Source of the DNA: Adhaeribacter aquaticus DSM 16391 | GTDB lineage: Bacteria > Bacteroidota > Bacteroidia > Cytophagales > Hymenobacteraceae | DNA: 64,000 nucleotides | NCBI RefSeq assembly: GCF_000473365.1 | Contig: NZ_KI421517.1 | Location: 1,794,745-1,858,744 of the forward strand | Reading direction: 5' to 3' | Part shown: piece after piece, positions 19,259 to 29,533 of the stretch | How the letters are laid out: every line of letters starts with the position of its first letter | Position numbering within the stretch: position 1 is the stretch's first letter | Program-made: the position numbers and the translations under genes | The notes under the pieces: model-generated | What the model was told of the DNA's origin: nothing | Database searches by the model: none | Seen by the model: only the letters and a program-made list of their open reading frames with translations

Positions 19259-19436
19259 TTAAAATTTTTCCTTTTTCCGGTTACCCGTTCCATCGGCAAA
19301 GTTAAAAAATAGACCTTACAAATTAGCTTCTTTAGCCAGAAGCATTCCCTTTACTTATAATTTAAGTAAATTCAAGCTTACTATTCCAAATCTGGAATTA
19401 ATTTTACCTTTTGAAATTTTCTAGCTTATAACTTGT

Positions 19437-20183
19437 ATGAAAAGCATTGGTATCATTCCGGCACGTTATTCCTCAACCCGCTTCCCTGGTAAACCACTTG
19501 TAGACATTGGTGGCAAAACAATGATCCAACGGGTGTACGAACAGGCAAAGAAGGCTAATTTAGAACATGTTGTGGTGGCTACCGATGATGAACGCATTGC
19601 TGAAACCGTACTTCAATTCAATGGCGAAGTAGTTTTAACATCGGCCCATCATCAAAGTGGTACCGACCGTTGTTTTGAAGCTTTTCAGAAATTTAGTTAC
19701 CCAGCTGATTGTATAATTAATATTCAGGGAGATGAACCTTTTATTCAGCCTGAACAGATAAATATTTTACTTAATTGTTTTACAGAAGAGCAAACGCAAT
19801 TGGCCACGCTTATAAAAGAAATAACCTCACCTTCCGAATTATTTAATCCTAATACCCCCAAAGTTATTTTAGACCAGCAACAACAAGCCCTTTACTTTAG
19901 CCGACATCCTATACCCTACTGCCGCGGAACTGAACCAGAAAACTGGCTACAACAGCATACTTATTACAAACATATTGGCATTTACGGATACAGAGTGGAT
20001 GTATTAGCCGAAATCACAAGATTGAGTCCTTCTAAACTGGAAACCTGCGAATCTTTGGAACAACTGCGTTGGCTGGAAAATGGCTATAAAATAAAAACCG
20101 CTATCACTACCTATGAAAATTTTGGCATTGATACCCCCGAAGATTTAGAGAAAGCACTTAAATTGGTAAGCAATAAGTTATAA
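19437..20183 (+). CDS. kdsB: 3-deoxy-manno-octulosonate cytidylyltransferase
   Basis: KdsB activates Kdo with CTP to CMP-Kdo, needed for the lipid A inner core. The 248 residues carry the N-terminal nucleotide-binding signature PARYSSTRFPGKPL (8-21), VATDDERI, and INIQGDEPFIQP. The SRHPIPYCR and LEQLRWLENGY motifs follow in the expected order. It is a single gene on the plus strand between two minus-strand groups. It supports an LPS-producing Gram-negative envelope. Confidence 0.96.
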   Translation: MKSIGIIPARYSSTRFPGKPLVDIGGKTMIQRVYEQAKKANLEHVVVATDDERIAETVLQFNGEVVLTSAHHQSGTDRCFEAFQKFSYPADCIINIQGDEPFIQPEQINILLNCFTEEQTQLATLIKEITSPSELFNPNTPKVILDQQQQALYFSRHPIPYCRGTEPENWLQQHTYYKHIGIYGYRVDVLAEITRLSPSKLETCESLEQLRWLENGYKIKTAITTYENFGIDTPEDLEKALKLVSNKL

Positions 20184-20233
20184 GCGGTGGATTTCAAAAA
20201 TATTAAACTCAATACTAATTACTTTACCTTTAA

Positions 20234-20581
20234 TTATCCTCCTGCTTTTTTAGCTTTATAATTGGCGGCTATAAGTATCTGTAATATTTTATCTCTGAAA
20301 TCACCCTGAATTACAACTTCCCCGTCTTTTACCGAACCACCTACGCCACATTTATTTTTTATTAGTTTACCTAATTCTTTCAAATCATCTTCCTGCCCCA
20401 CAAAACCGGTAACTAAAGTAACTTGTTTGCCGGCCCGTGCTTTTTTATCGAGCATTACTTTTAAGTTCTGTTGCTGCGGTGGTAATGTCTGAACTTGCTC
20501 ATCCGCATCATATTGATATTCAAAATCCGGATTAGTAGAAAAAACTACCCCTTCCCGGCCTTTCTTTTTCTTATCTTTCAT
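20234..20581 (-). CDS. SUI1/YciH-family translation initiation-like factor
   Basis: A 115-residue homologue of eukaryotic eIF1 and E. coli YciH. After a variable, charged N-terminus, the SUI1 fold spans about residues 45-112: [30 protein letters not shown] followed by [13 protein letters not shown]. It probably binds the 30S subunit; the bacterial role is not well fixed. Its start codon overlaps the stop of the lipid kinase gene by 4 nt, so translation is probably coupled. Confidence 0.9.
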   Translation of the reverse strand: MKDKKKKGREGVVFSTNPDFEYQYDADEQVQTLPPQQQNLKVMLDKKARAGKQVTLVTGFVGQEDDLKELGKLIKNKCGVGGSVKDGEVVIQGDFRDKILQILIAANYKAKKAGG

Positions 20582-21462
20582 ATTTGAGGTATTAATACTT
20601 TTAATGCTAACGGCATCACTTTTATCTTAAACGTATTGGCTTCACCTATGTATTCGCCGTCAGCATGGTATTTAAAAACATCCGGACTTTCTACCAGCAC
20701 TTCATTTGTTTTAAAATAAGTTACATCGCTGGAAGTAGCAATGCTTTTGGTTATTAGCCCATAACTTAGAGCTAAAGCTTGGCGGTAATTTAACTCCTGA
20801 ATTAAGCATACATCTAAAAATCCATCCCGGATATCGGCCATGGGAGCTATATAAGCATTATTCCCATATTGAGAAGCATTGGCAAATGCCACCACAAAGC
20901 ATAAAGTCTCCAGTTTCTGGCCGTTTATATGTAAATAAACAGGTTTGGGCTTAAATTTTAAAAACTCCTGAAACACTAACCGCACATATGTTTGCAGGCC
21001 ACGTTTGGTGCTTGCCGCAAATACGGAGCTAACGTGCGCATCAAATCCGATACCTGCGGTACAGAAAAAAGGATGCTCATTTATGCTGCAAGAATCGATC
21101 TGCGAAATATAGTATTGATTAATAATAGCAATGGCCTGGGGAATATGCATCGGAATTTCCAAATGGCGGGCCAGTCCGTTACCTGATCCTCTCGGCAATA
21201 TGGCTAATGCCGTATTGGAGTATACTAATCCACGGGCTACCTCATTTACAGTACCATCGCCCCCAACTGCACATACAACAGGAATGCCTTTAAAAGCAGC
21301 ATCTCTTGCTAATTCCGTGGCATGACCGGCATACTCTGTTACCCTTATTTGGCATTCAAACTTTTCCTGATCCAGGAATTGGTGCAAAAGCGCAGGCACA
21401 TCAACCTTGGTTGCTGCACTACCAGATGTAGGGTTGATAATAAATAATATTTTTACCCGCAT
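20578..21462 (-). CDS. YegS/DagK-type lipid kinase
   Basis: A diacylglycerol-kinase-family lipid kinase, 294 residues. The NAD-kinase-like N-terminal lobe shows INPTSGS near residue 10-16 and the nucleotide-binding [13 protein letters not shown] near 84-96, followed by [13 protein letters not shown]. The C-terminal beta domain contains GIGFDAHVS and ends with YHADGEYIG. It phosphorylates a membrane lipid; which one is not clear. It is upstream of, and overlaps by 4 nt, the SUI1-like gene. Confidence 0.9.
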   Translation of the reverse strand: MRVKILFIINPTSGSAATKVDVPALLHQFLDQEKFECQIRVTEYAGHATELARDAAFKGIPVVCAVGGDGTVNEVARGLVYSNTALAILPRGSGNGLARHLEIPMHIPQAIAIINQYYISQIDSCSINEHPFFCTAGIGFDAHVSSVFAASTKRGLQTYVRLVFQEFLKFKPKPVYLHINGQKLETLCFVVAFANASQYGNNAYIAPMADIRDGFLDVCLIQELNYRQALALSYGLITKSIATSSDVTYFKTNEVLVESPDVFKYHADGEYIGEANTFKIKVMPLALKVLIPQI

Positions 21463-21487
21463 GCGTTTTTGCTTTTCTTGCTATTTT

Positions 21488-21526
21488 AAAACAAAACAGC
21501 CCATACAAGATGGGCTGTTTTGTTTT
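21488..21526 (-). terminator. Terminator of gap
   Basis: A perfect 16-bp stem with a GGGCTG/CAGCCC core and a 7-nt loop; the minus-strand continuation is T-rich. It lies 16 nt past the gap stop. Confidence 0.9.
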
Positions 21527-21541
21527 GTACCAGAATGGATA

Positions 21542-22549
<1,008 letters not shown>

Positions 22550-22572
22550 TTAATGGGTTAATAAATTTGGGG

Positions 22573-22603
22573 CGAAGTTATCATTCTAGTATATTCAAAA
22601 CAA
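22573..22603 (-). promoter_or_regulatory. Probable promoter of gap
   Basis: On the minus strand: TTG (22603-22601), 20 nt, then TAACTTCG (22580-22573), one base off TAnnTTTG. The same variant octamer occurs upstream of the helicase gene. Confidence 0.45.
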
Positions 22604-22669
22604 ATAAAAATTTTTGTATCTCTTTTTGAGATACTTGCATTGTTTTACAAGTTTTTTTGAAAAAATGTT

Positions 22670-22699
22670 TTGCAGAGAAAAAAACACCCTCTATATTTG
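22670..22699 (+). promoter_or_regulatory. Promoter of the first tRNA-Glu gene
   Basis: TTG (22670-22672), 19 nt, then TATATTTG (22692-22699), a full TTG-N19-TAnnTTTG match about 40 nt before the mature tRNA 5' end. Confidence 0.75.
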
Positions 22700-22736
22700 C
22701 ACCATCAAAACGAAACAAGGACGTCAGATAAACAAA

Positions 22737-22816
22737 ACGGCCCGTTCGTCTAGGGGTTAGGACACCAGATTTTCATTCTGGTAACAGGGGTTCGATTCCC
22801 CTACGGGCTACTAAAA
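22737..22816 (+). repeat. 80-bp direct repeat, copy 1 (tRNA-Glu)
   Basis: Positions 22737-22816 are identical to 27174-27253: the whole tRNA-Glu gene plus 2 nt before and CTAAAA after. Outside this block the two loci differ completely. Confidence 0.9.
22739..22810 (+). tRNA. tRNA-Glu (anticodon TTC)
   Basis: A 72-nt cloverleaf without encoded CCA. Acceptor GGCCCGT pairs with ACGGGCT (G1-T72 wobble); the D arm has GGGGTTAGGA, the anticodon stem CCAGA/TCTGG with loop TTTTCAT gives anticodon TTC, and the T arm is GGGGTTCGATTCCCC. Identical in sequence to the copy downstream of purL. Confidence 0.97.
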
Positions 22817-22846
22817 GCCGCTCTTCTTATAAAGGGCGGCTTTTTT
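22813..22846 (+). terminator. Terminator of the first tRNA-Glu gene
   Basis: The stem AAAAGCCGCTCTT pairs with AAGGGCGGCTTTT (one T-G pair) and ends in T6. It begins 2 nt after the tRNA. Confidence 0.85.
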
Positions 22847-22945
22847 ATTTCCCAGACACCCCACTTTACACCAAACCTCCAGTTTTTCTAAATAATCCTT
22901 TTAGATACCTATAGTCTACTTATTCAATATTTAATTTTTAAACCC

Positions 22946-22953
22946 TACCTTTG
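22946..22953 (+). promoter_or_regulatory. Promoter -7 element of purL
   Basis: TACCTTTG, an exact TAnnTTTG match, 20 nt before the purL ATG. Confidence 0.6.
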
Positions 22954-22973
22954 TGGCTTGAAAAAAAATAAGC

Positions 22974-25900
22974 ATGCTTCACTTCTTTTCTAGTCAGCCT
23001 GATACAGTTTACGCCTTACAAAGCGAAGGTGAACTGAGTGCCACAGACATTTCAAAACTTGAATGGCTTTTCGGGAACGCCATATTAGAGCAGGGAAAAA
23101 CTCTAAGTGGTTTTTTTATTGGTCCACGGGCTGCTATGATTACGCCCTGGAGTACCAATGCCGTGGAAATAACCCAAAATATGGGCATCCAGGGAATTAT
23201 CCGAATTGAAGAATTTAAAATAGTAACCGAAGATTTCAAAGATTTTGACCCAATGCTTTCCCAAAAGTATAATGGTTTGGATCAGGATATCTATGATATA
23301 CACATAAAACCGGAGCCTGTGCTGCCGGTTACCGATATTGCTGCCTACAATAAACAGGAAGGGCTATCGCTTAGCGAGGAAGAAGTTGATTATTTAAATA
23401 ATCTTTCCGAAAGAGTTGGCAGACCGCTTACTGATTCTGAAGTGTTCGGATTTTCACAAGTGAACTCAGAGCACTGCCGCCACAAAATCTTTAATGGTAA
23501 GTTTGTGATTGATGGCGAAGAAAAGCCAACTTCACTATTTAAATTAATTCGCAAAACATCAGAGGCCAATCCGAACGATATAGTTTCGGCTTACAAAGAT
23601 AATGTGGCTTTTGTGAAAGGGCCAGTGGTGCAACAGTTTGCGCCAAAACGTGCCGATATCCCTGATTTTTACCAGGTAAGTGAATTCGAATCAGTTATTT
23701 CTATAAAAGCAGAAACGCACAATTTCCCAACTACAGTAGAACCATTCAATGGTGCCGCTACCGGAGCCGGAGGGGAGATTCGTGACAGACTGGCCGGTGG
23801 TCAGGGAGCACTTCCGCTTGCCGGAACAGCTGTTTACATGACGGCTTTGTCGCGCCTCGAGCAGGACCGCCCATGGGAAAAAGCAACGCAGGAAAGAAAA
23901 TGGCTGTACCAGACGCCGATGGATATCCTGATAAAAGCTTCTAATGGTGCTACAGACTTCGGGAATAAATTTGGGCAGCCACTTATTACAGGATCTGTTT
24001 TAACTTTTGAACACGACGAAAAAGCAGATGCGTTGGAAGTCCCAAGAAAACTAGGTTATGATAAAGTTATTATGCTGGCCGGTGGCGTAGGCTACGGCAA
24101 AGCCAGCCAGGCGCAGAAACAACATCCTAAAACCGGCGATAAAATTGTGATCCTCGGTGGTGAAAACTACCGCATTGGTATGGGCGGGGCAGCCGTATCC
24201 TCTGCTGACACCGGCGAACACGGCACTGGCATTGAATTAAATGCCATCCAGCGCTCTAACCCCGAGATGCAGAAACGTGCTGCCAACGCTATTCGTGGCA
24301 TGGTAGAGAGTGAGCATAACGCCATTGTTTCTATCCACGATCATGGTGCCGGCGGCCACTTAAACTGCCTCTCTGAATTAGTAGAAGAAACAGGCGGTAA
24401 AATAGACTTAGATAAATTACCAGTAGGCGACCCTACCCTATCTGCCAAAGAAATTATCGGTAACGAGTCGCAGGAGCGTATGGGTCTGGTGATAGGTGAA
24501 CAAGATGTTGCCACCCTGCAAAAGATAGCGGACAGGGAACGTTCTCCAATGTACACGGTGGGCGATGTGACCGGCGACCACCGTTTTACTTTTGAGTCAG
24601 CTTCCACCGGCCAGAAACCAATGGACCTGGCCCTAAGCGACATGTTTGGAAGCTCCCCTAAAGTAGTAATGAATGATAAGACAGTTAACAGAACCTATCA
24701 GCCCGTTACTTATGATAAAAACCAATTGCCTACTTACCTGGAGCAGGTATTGCAATTGGAAGCCGTAGCCTGCAAAGACTGGCTTACAAACAAAGTAGAC
24801 CGTTGCGTGGGTGGCCGTGTGGCAAAACAACAATGTGCTGGTCCGCTGCAGTTACCACTGAATAACTGCGGTGTAATGGCTTTAGATTTCCAGGGCATAG
24901 AAGGTATTGCTACCTCCGTTGGACACGCCCCTATTTCGGCTCTGATTGATCCGGCAGCCGGTAGCCGTAATGCTATTGGTGAGTCCTTGTCGAACATTGT
25001 ATGGGCTCCGTTAAAAGATGGCCTGCAAAGTGTTTCGCTTTCTGCCAACTGGATGTGGGCATGTAAGAACGAAGGCGAAGACGCCCGTTTGTACAAAGCC
25101 GTGGAAGCTTGTTCCGAGTTTGCGATTGCCTTGGGCATCAACATTCCGACCGGCAAAGACTCGCTATCCATGAAGCAGAAGTATAAAGAAGAGGACGTTA
25201 TTGCGCCTGGTACGGTTATTATTTCTGCTGGAGGAAACTGCAGCAACGTACGCCAGGTTGTAGAGCCAGTATTGCAGCGCGATGGCGGTAACATTTATTA
25301 CATCAACCTTTCAAACGATACCTACAAATTAGGCGGTTCGTCTTTTGCGCAGGTAGTAAACAAAATAGGTAACGAAACACCTGATATCACTGACGCACAG
25401 CAATTCAAGAATACTTTCAATACCTTACAAGGCTTGATCAAAGAAGGCAAAATAGAAGCAGGTCATGATATTGGTAGTGGCGGTTTGATCACGACCTTGC
25501 TGGAAATGTGTTTTGCTGATAATAACTTGGGCGCTACCATTGATTTAACTTCACTGGAAGAAGCAGACAGTGTGAAAGTACTTTTCGCTGAAAACATAGG
25601 TGTGGTATTCCAGGCATCGGCTGACGTAGAAGCAACTTTACAAGCGAATGGAGTTTCGTTCTACAAAGTAGGCACCAGCACTTCTTCTGCCACCCTGGAG
25701 TTAAAAAACGGCGAGGATTCCTACAGCTTCGATATTGCTCAGTTACGGGATACCTGGTTTAAAACCTCTTACCTGCTGGACATCAAGCAAAGCGGCCCGG
25801 AAAGCGCCAAAGAGCGTTTCGAGAATTACAAGAAGCACGAACTGCTCTACAAGTTCCCGGAAGGGTTCGACGGCAAAAAACCAGTAATTGATTCTTCCAA

Positions 25901-26657
25901 GCCAAAAATAAAAGCAGCTATTATCCGCGAAAAAGGAAGTAACTCTGAACGTGAAATGGCCAATGCTATGTACTTGGCCGGCTTCGACGTGAAAGACGTG
26001 CACATGACGGACCTGATCTCCGGCAGAGAAACGCTGGAAGATATTCAGTTCATTGGCGCGGTGGGTGGCTTCTCTAACTCCGATGTTTTGGGCTCCGCCA
26101 AAGGATGGGCTGGTGCCTTTATGTACAACGAAAAAGCCAAAACAGCACTGGAGAACTTCTTCAAACGCGAAGACACTTTATCGGTTGGTATCTGCAACGG
26201 CTGCCAACTGTTTGTGGAGTTAGGCCTTATCCACCTGGACCACGACAAGAAGCCTAGAATGCACCATAACGTGAGCCAGAAGCACGAAAGCATCTTCACT
26301 TCGTTGACCATCAAGGAAAACAAATCAGTGATGCTTTCCAGCTTGGCCGGAAGCACGCTGGGTGTTTGGGTATCGCATGGCGAAGGTCGTTTCAGCTTAC
26401 CACTTGTAGAAGATAAGTATCAGATTGTTTCGAAGTATGCATACGAAACGTATCCTGCCTGCCCAAATGGCTCCGACTACAACACCGCCATGCTCTGTGA
26501 CGAAACCGGCCGTCATTTGGTAATGATGCCGCACATTGAACGCTCGCTCCTTCAGTGGCAGTGGGCGCATTATCCGAAAGGCCGCCAAGATGAAGTATCT
26601 CCTTGGATGGAAGCTTTCGTGAATGCCAGAAAATGGCTGGAGGCGAACGGGAAATAA
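22974..26657 (+). CDS. purL: Phosphoribosylformylglycinamidine synthase, large single-chain type
   Basis: The fourth step of purine synthesis: glutamine-dependent conversion of FGAR to FGAM. The 1227 residues form the long single-chain type. Order: N-terminal PurS-like domain, linker with SQVNSEHCRHK, the synthase core with KAETHNFPTTVEPFNGAATGAGGEIRD near 245-270, a second AIRS-like half, and a C-terminal class I glutaminase. The glutaminase nucleophile is in GICNGCQLF near residue 1074, with a late HIERSLLQWQ. By eye the gene is somewhat richer in G+C, with more CTG/GGC/AAC codons, than its flanks. It is bracketed by identical tRNA-Glu genes. Confidence 0.97.
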   Translation: MLHFFSSQPDTVYALQSEGELSATDISKLEWLFGNAILEQGKTLSGFFIGPRAAMITPWSTNAVEITQNMGIQGIIRIEEFKIVTEDFKDFDPMLSQKYNGLDQDIYDIHIKPEPVLPVTDIAAYNKQEGLSLSEEEVDYLNNLSERVGRPLTDSEVFGFSQVNSEHCRHKIFNGKFVIDGEEKPTSLFKLIRKTSEANPNDIVSAYKDNVAFVKGPVVQQFAPKRADIPDFYQVSEFESVISIKAETHNFPTTVEPFNGAATGAGGEIRDRLAGGQGALPLAGTAVYMTALSRLEQDRPWEKATQERKWLYQTPMDILIKASNGATDFGNKFGQPLITGSVLTFEHDEKADALEVPRKLGYDKVIMLAGGVGYGKASQAQKQHPKTGDKIVILGGENYRIGMGGAAVSSADTGEHGTGIELNAIQRSNPEMQKRAANAIRGMVESEHNAIVSIHDHGAGGHLNCLSELVEETGGKIDLDKLPVGDPTLSAKEIIGNESQERMGLVIGEQDVATLQKIADRERSPMYTVGDVTGDHRFTFESASTGQKPMDLALSDMFGSSPKVVMNDKTVNRTYQPVTYDKNQLPTYLEQVLQLEAVACKDWLTNKVDRCVGGRVAKQQCAGPLQLPLNNCGVMALDFQGIEGIATSVGHAPISALIDPAAGSRNAIGESLSNIVWAPLKDGLQSVSLSANWMWACKNEGEDARLYKAVEACSEFAIALGINIPTGKDSLSMKQKYKEEDVIAPGTVIISAGGNCSNVRQVVEPVLQRDGGNIYYINLSNDTYKLGGSSFAQVVNKIGNETPDITDAQQFKNTFNTLQGLIKEGKIEAGHDIGSGGLITTLLEMCFADNNLGATIDLTSLEEADSVKVLFAENIGVVFQASADVEATLQANGVSFYKVGTSTSSATLELKNGEDSYSFDIAQLRDTWFKTSYLLDIKQSGPESAKERFENYKKHELLYKFPEGFDGKKPVIDSSKPKIKAAIIREKGSNSEREMANAMYLAGFDVKDVHMTDLISGRETLEDIQFIGAVGGFSNSDVLGSAKGWAGAFMYNEKAKTALENFFKREDTLSVGICNGCQLFVELGLIHLDHDKKPRMHHNVSQKHESIFTSLTIKENKSVMLSSLAGSTLGVWVSHGEGRFSLPLVEDKYQIVSKYAYETYPACPNGSDYNTAMLCDETGRHLVMMPHIERSLLQWQWAHYPKGRQDEVSPWMEAFVNARKWLEANGK

Positions 26658-26707
26658 TCAATAAAAGTCCGAAAGACGTAGAGTACGGTAGATAAACTTA
26701 CTTTTTT

Positions 26708-26761
26708 AATAAACTAAAGCGCCCTTCCAAACTTAATTTTGGAAGGGCGCTTTAGTTTATT
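26708..26761 (+). terminator. Terminator of purL
   Basis: A perfect 24-bp stem with the core GCGCCCTTCC/GGAAGGGCGC and a 6-nt loop, 50 nt after the purL stop. A/T-rich ends on both sides would let it work in either direction. Confidence 0.85.
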
Positions 26762-27130
26762 AAAGTTTATAAGGTGTCTGTTCTTTACCCTTTTCCTAAT
26801 GGCAGTGTCTAATTATCTTCAATTAACTTGATAACAACTTTTAAATTATTTTATAATATTCTTTCTTAAATAGAATTTTTGCCTTGAGCACCTATTTTCC
26901 TCTTCCATCATATCTTTTTATTACAACAGGCATAAAAAGAACTGGACCTAAAGCCAAATAGGCTCATCACATAGTAAAATGTTGAATTCTCTAGTAAAAT
27001 AATTTCTTAATCCTCATCATTTATAATTCCGCCACCGACAAATTATTAATATTTTTCATAATTATGGATACATATACTCCTGAAAGTAAAGCTCTTGTTA
27101 TTTATTTATAAAAATATAACCAAAACATTT
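26762..27130. other. Intergenic, no gene seen
   Basis: About 370 AT-rich nt between the purL terminator and the second tRNA-Glu promoter. I see no open frame with family resemblance and no clear repeat. Confidence 0.5.
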
Positions 27131-27159
27131 TTGAATTTTAAAACTATTACCTACTTTTG
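27131..27159 (+). promoter_or_regulatory. Promoter of the second tRNA-Glu gene
   Basis: TTG (27131-27133), 18 nt, then TACTTTTG (27152-27159). It is unrelated in sequence to the first copy's promoter apart from the consensus. Confidence 0.75.
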
Positions 27160-27173
27160 CAGCACAATTCAAG

Positions 27174-27253
27174 ACGGCCCGTTCGTCTAGGGGTTAGGAC
27201 ACCAGATTTTCATTCTGGTAACAGGGGTTCGATTCCCCTACGGGCTACTAAAA
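27174..27253 (+). repeat. 80-bp direct repeat, copy 2 (tRNA-Glu)
   Basis: Second copy of the 80-bp block, 4437 nt downstream of the first in the same orientation. Together the copies bracket purL. Confidence 0.9.
27176..27247 (+). tRNA. tRNA-Glu (anticodon TTC), second copy
   Basis: All 72 nt are identical to the copy upstream of purL, including the TTTTCAT anticodon loop (TTC, Glu). CCA is not encoded. It has its own promoter and terminator, so both copies look functional. Confidence 0.97.
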
Positions 27254-27296
27254 TAAAAGAGGAAAGCAAATTTGCTTTCCTCTTTTATTTTAGTAG
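27245..27296 (+). terminator. 52-nt perfect palindrome ending the second tRNA-Glu
   Basis: Two 26-nt arms are perfect complements with no unpaired loop (centre GCAAATTTGC). The left arm starts inside the tRNA (its last three bases CTA) and the right arm repeats them as TAGTAG. It is T-rich at the 3' side, consistent with termination, but it could also act as an extruded hairpin. Confidence 0.8.
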
Positions 27297-27918
27297 AATT
27301 AACTACCTCCTCCTTTACCTATATCTAATATTTGTCTAACTTTTTCCTAACTTAACTGATAGTTTAATCTAGAAGTTACTACAAATATTCTTGCTGCTTC
27401 TTTGACATAAACACTTCCCTAACTCCATTATTTTAACTTCCTTACTTAAAATGGTCAGGTAACAGTTTATTATTCTACCTCTTAATTAGGCATCTTTACC
27501 TCAATTGAAATTCATAAAGCTAATTAAAGGCCCTTATATTTTACAGACTAATAAAGAACTTCCATAAAAGGAATATTTTAATTTTAATTTTATTAAATTT
27601 ACTTTATAATTTTAATTTGATTAAATTTCCTAATTTAAAAGCCTAAAGGATAAGTACTTAATTTATACTTATATTAGCTTTATAAACTGGAGTTTATTAA
27701 CTCCAAAATATATGTATCCTGTATTATTAAATTTACCAACTTACTCTCAACAAAAAGCATTAATAATCAGAAGCAGATCTATTAAACTACTATGTACCCT
27801 GCTACATAAATAGCTCTGCCTTCTTTTGAAGGTATACATACACATTTTATTTGCACTTCTTCTAATTCTATAAAATAAAAGCCTTTAACCATAAGCCCAA
27901 ATTATTATTCTTACTAAA
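27297..27918. other. Long AT-rich intergenic stretch
   Basis: About 620 nt without a gene. It is extremely AT-rich, with repetitive TTTTAATTT / TTAAATTT tracts around 27577-27640. TTTATTTG at about 27847-27854 is one base off the -7 consensus and may serve the kinase-like gene. Confidence 0.5.
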
Positions 27919-29466
27919 ATGCCAGAAAGACAAGATATTATCACTGCTGTAAAGAATTTAGATCTTTCTCTTCAGACTCCTAGCCTTAAAGGATCTAGCG
28001 TTCGCTTCAATAAAAATGGCAGCCCGGAAGCTATCTGGGGAAATCATAACATGGTTTTTGAACTTACAAAAGACGCTAAAAAGTGGGCTTTCAGGGTATG
28101 GCATCTTGGTTCGGGAGATAACACCAAAAGATATCAGGCTATCGCTAATTACCTTAAGAAACAAAATATTAACTATTTTTTAGATTTTAATTTTGAGGAA
28201 AAAGCTTTATTGGTAAAAGATGAATTAGTTGATATTTCCTGGATAGAATGGGTAGATGGCCTTTTATTAAAAGATTTCATTGAACAAAATCTCAATAATA
28301 AGTCTGCTTTAGACAAATTGGCTGAAGATTTTAGAATCATGTGCCAGGACTTAAAGAAGCATCAGATTTCGCATGGTGATTTGGAAGCAGGAAATATCAT
28401 GGTTGACCGAACCGGCAAATTAAAACTAATAGATTATGATGCCGTTTGTGTTCCGGAAATGGAAGGTTTGAAAGAACTGGTAACAGGTTCAAAGGGCTAC
28501 CAACATCGTTCCCGGTTTCTTTTTAGTAAAACCAATTTAAAAGCCGACCATTTTTCTGAATTAATCATTTACCTTTCCATTGTGGCTATTGCCGAGGAAC
28601 CAGGCCTATGGGATAAATATCAACTGAAGGGTTCCTCTACCATGCTTTTTCAGGATAATGACTTTACTAAACTTGAGGCTTCCCAAGTATATAAAGACCT
28701 GCATGGATTATCCGGGAAGGTTGATTCTTTATTGGAAATCCTGAATGAGTACTTAGAAGAAAATTCTTATCTCCGATTAAGAACGTTCTATAACCGGGTG
28801 TGTGAATCATGTGGAGCTCAAGTTGTAAATGGAAGAGCCGTTAGCTCTAACCTGGAAGCCGATGTGGAAAGGTTGAAAGATCAGAATCGTTTACTTCAAA
28901 AAGAGGCAAATCAACTTCGCAATACCAAAAAGAAAGCTAAATTTCCGGGTTATGCCATTGCTGCTTCACTGGTGGTTGGCATTGTATTCTTTTTTGCGGG
29001 TAGGGTCACGTCCAATGGCGGGGAAAGTTCTCCAACTCCTGCTGCTGAACAGGAAACCCCAGCTGTACTTGCCACAAATGTAAATGAAGAAACTTTAGAT
29101 GAAGTTATTGAGATTCAGCCTTTGCTGATTAAGGAAATTAAATTTGAAAACAGTAAAACAACCAATATTTCTCCTAATACTTTTAAATCAGGGGAGTTAC
29201 GTAATCTTGTCCCTGTTTTAGAAGTTTTACCTTTGATGAGTAGTGGAGAAATAACCGTTCAATGCAAAATTATAGATAACAATAATAATGTTTGGAAGGC
29301 ACCTAATTCTAAGTACACCTATTATACCCGGGTAAGTGTAGATTCAGATACCAGAAACCTTAAATTAAAAGGCTATCCGGCCAATTATCCTCCTGGAAAA
29401 TACATCTTTGAAGCTTGGGTAAATGAGCGACATATTGGCACCGGCGTATTTCGGGTTGTACAATAA
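27919..29466 (+). CDS. Membrane-anchored protein-kinase-like protein
   Basis: A 515-residue protein with a kinase fold in the cytoplasm. Catalytic-loop motif HGDLEAGNI (152-160, Asp154 and Asn159) and the DFG-equivalent IDYD (171-174) are present. The beta3 segment reads WAFRVW, with Arg59 where the VAIK lysine would be. After the kinase region come CESC (295-298), a short coiled coil (about 311-337), one transmembrane segment (about 344-362) and an extracytoplasmic domain of about 150 residues ending TGVFRVVQ. The topology recalls bacterial Hanks-type receptor kinases. Activity is uncertain because of the Arg. It is followed 67 nt later by the repeat lipoprotein gene. Confidence 0.75.
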   Translation: MPERQDIITAVKNLDLSLQTPSLKGSSVRFNKNGSPEAIWGNHNMVFELTKDAKKWAFRVWHLGSGDNTKRYQAIANYLKKQNINYFLDFNFEEKALLVKDELVDISWIEWVDGLLLKDFIEQNLNNKSALDKLAEDFRIMCQDLKKHQISHGDLEAGNIMVDRTGKLKLIDYDAVCVPEMEGLKELVTGSKGYQHRSRFLFSKTNLKADHFSELIIYLSIVAIAEEPGLWDKYQLKGSSTMLFQDNDFTKLEASQVYKDLHGLSGKVDSLLEILNEYLEENSYLRLRTFYNRVCESCGAQVVNGRAVSSNLEADVERLKDQNRLLQKEANQLRNTKKKAKFPGYAIAASLVVGIVFFFAGRVTSNGGESSPTPAAEQETPAVLATNVNEETLDEVIEIQPLLIKEIKFENSKTTNISPNTFKSGELRNLVPVLEVLPLMSSGEITVQCKIIDNNNNVWKAPNSKYTYYTRVSVDSDTRNLKLKGYPANYPPGKYIFEAWVNERHIGTGVFRVVQ

Positions 29467-29511
29467 GGATGTAAACCAAACTTTTATTCCCTTATTTATC
29501 CCTTTCTGATT

Positions 29512-29519
29512 TATTTTTG
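29512..29519 (+). promoter_or_regulatory. Possible -7 element of the repeat lipoprotein gene
   Basis: TATTTTTG fits TAnnTTTG, 14 nt before the ATG; no TTG at the expected distance. Confidence 0.4.
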
Positions 29520-29533
29520 AAGCTTATCGAGTT

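Noticed and set aside
24341-25294. Long minus-strand frames inside purL
   Set aside because: They are shadows of purL in its G+C-richer part, without domain resemblance or their own promoters.
22737-27253. A proven genomic island between the tRNA-Glu copies
   Set aside because: No integrase or truncated tRNA end is present and both tRNAs are whole, so I report only the direct repeat and its possible meaning.
27157-27339. 60-codon plus-strand frame over the second tRNA-Glu
   Set aside because: It covers the tRNA and its terminator; the well-formed cloverleaf explains the sequence.
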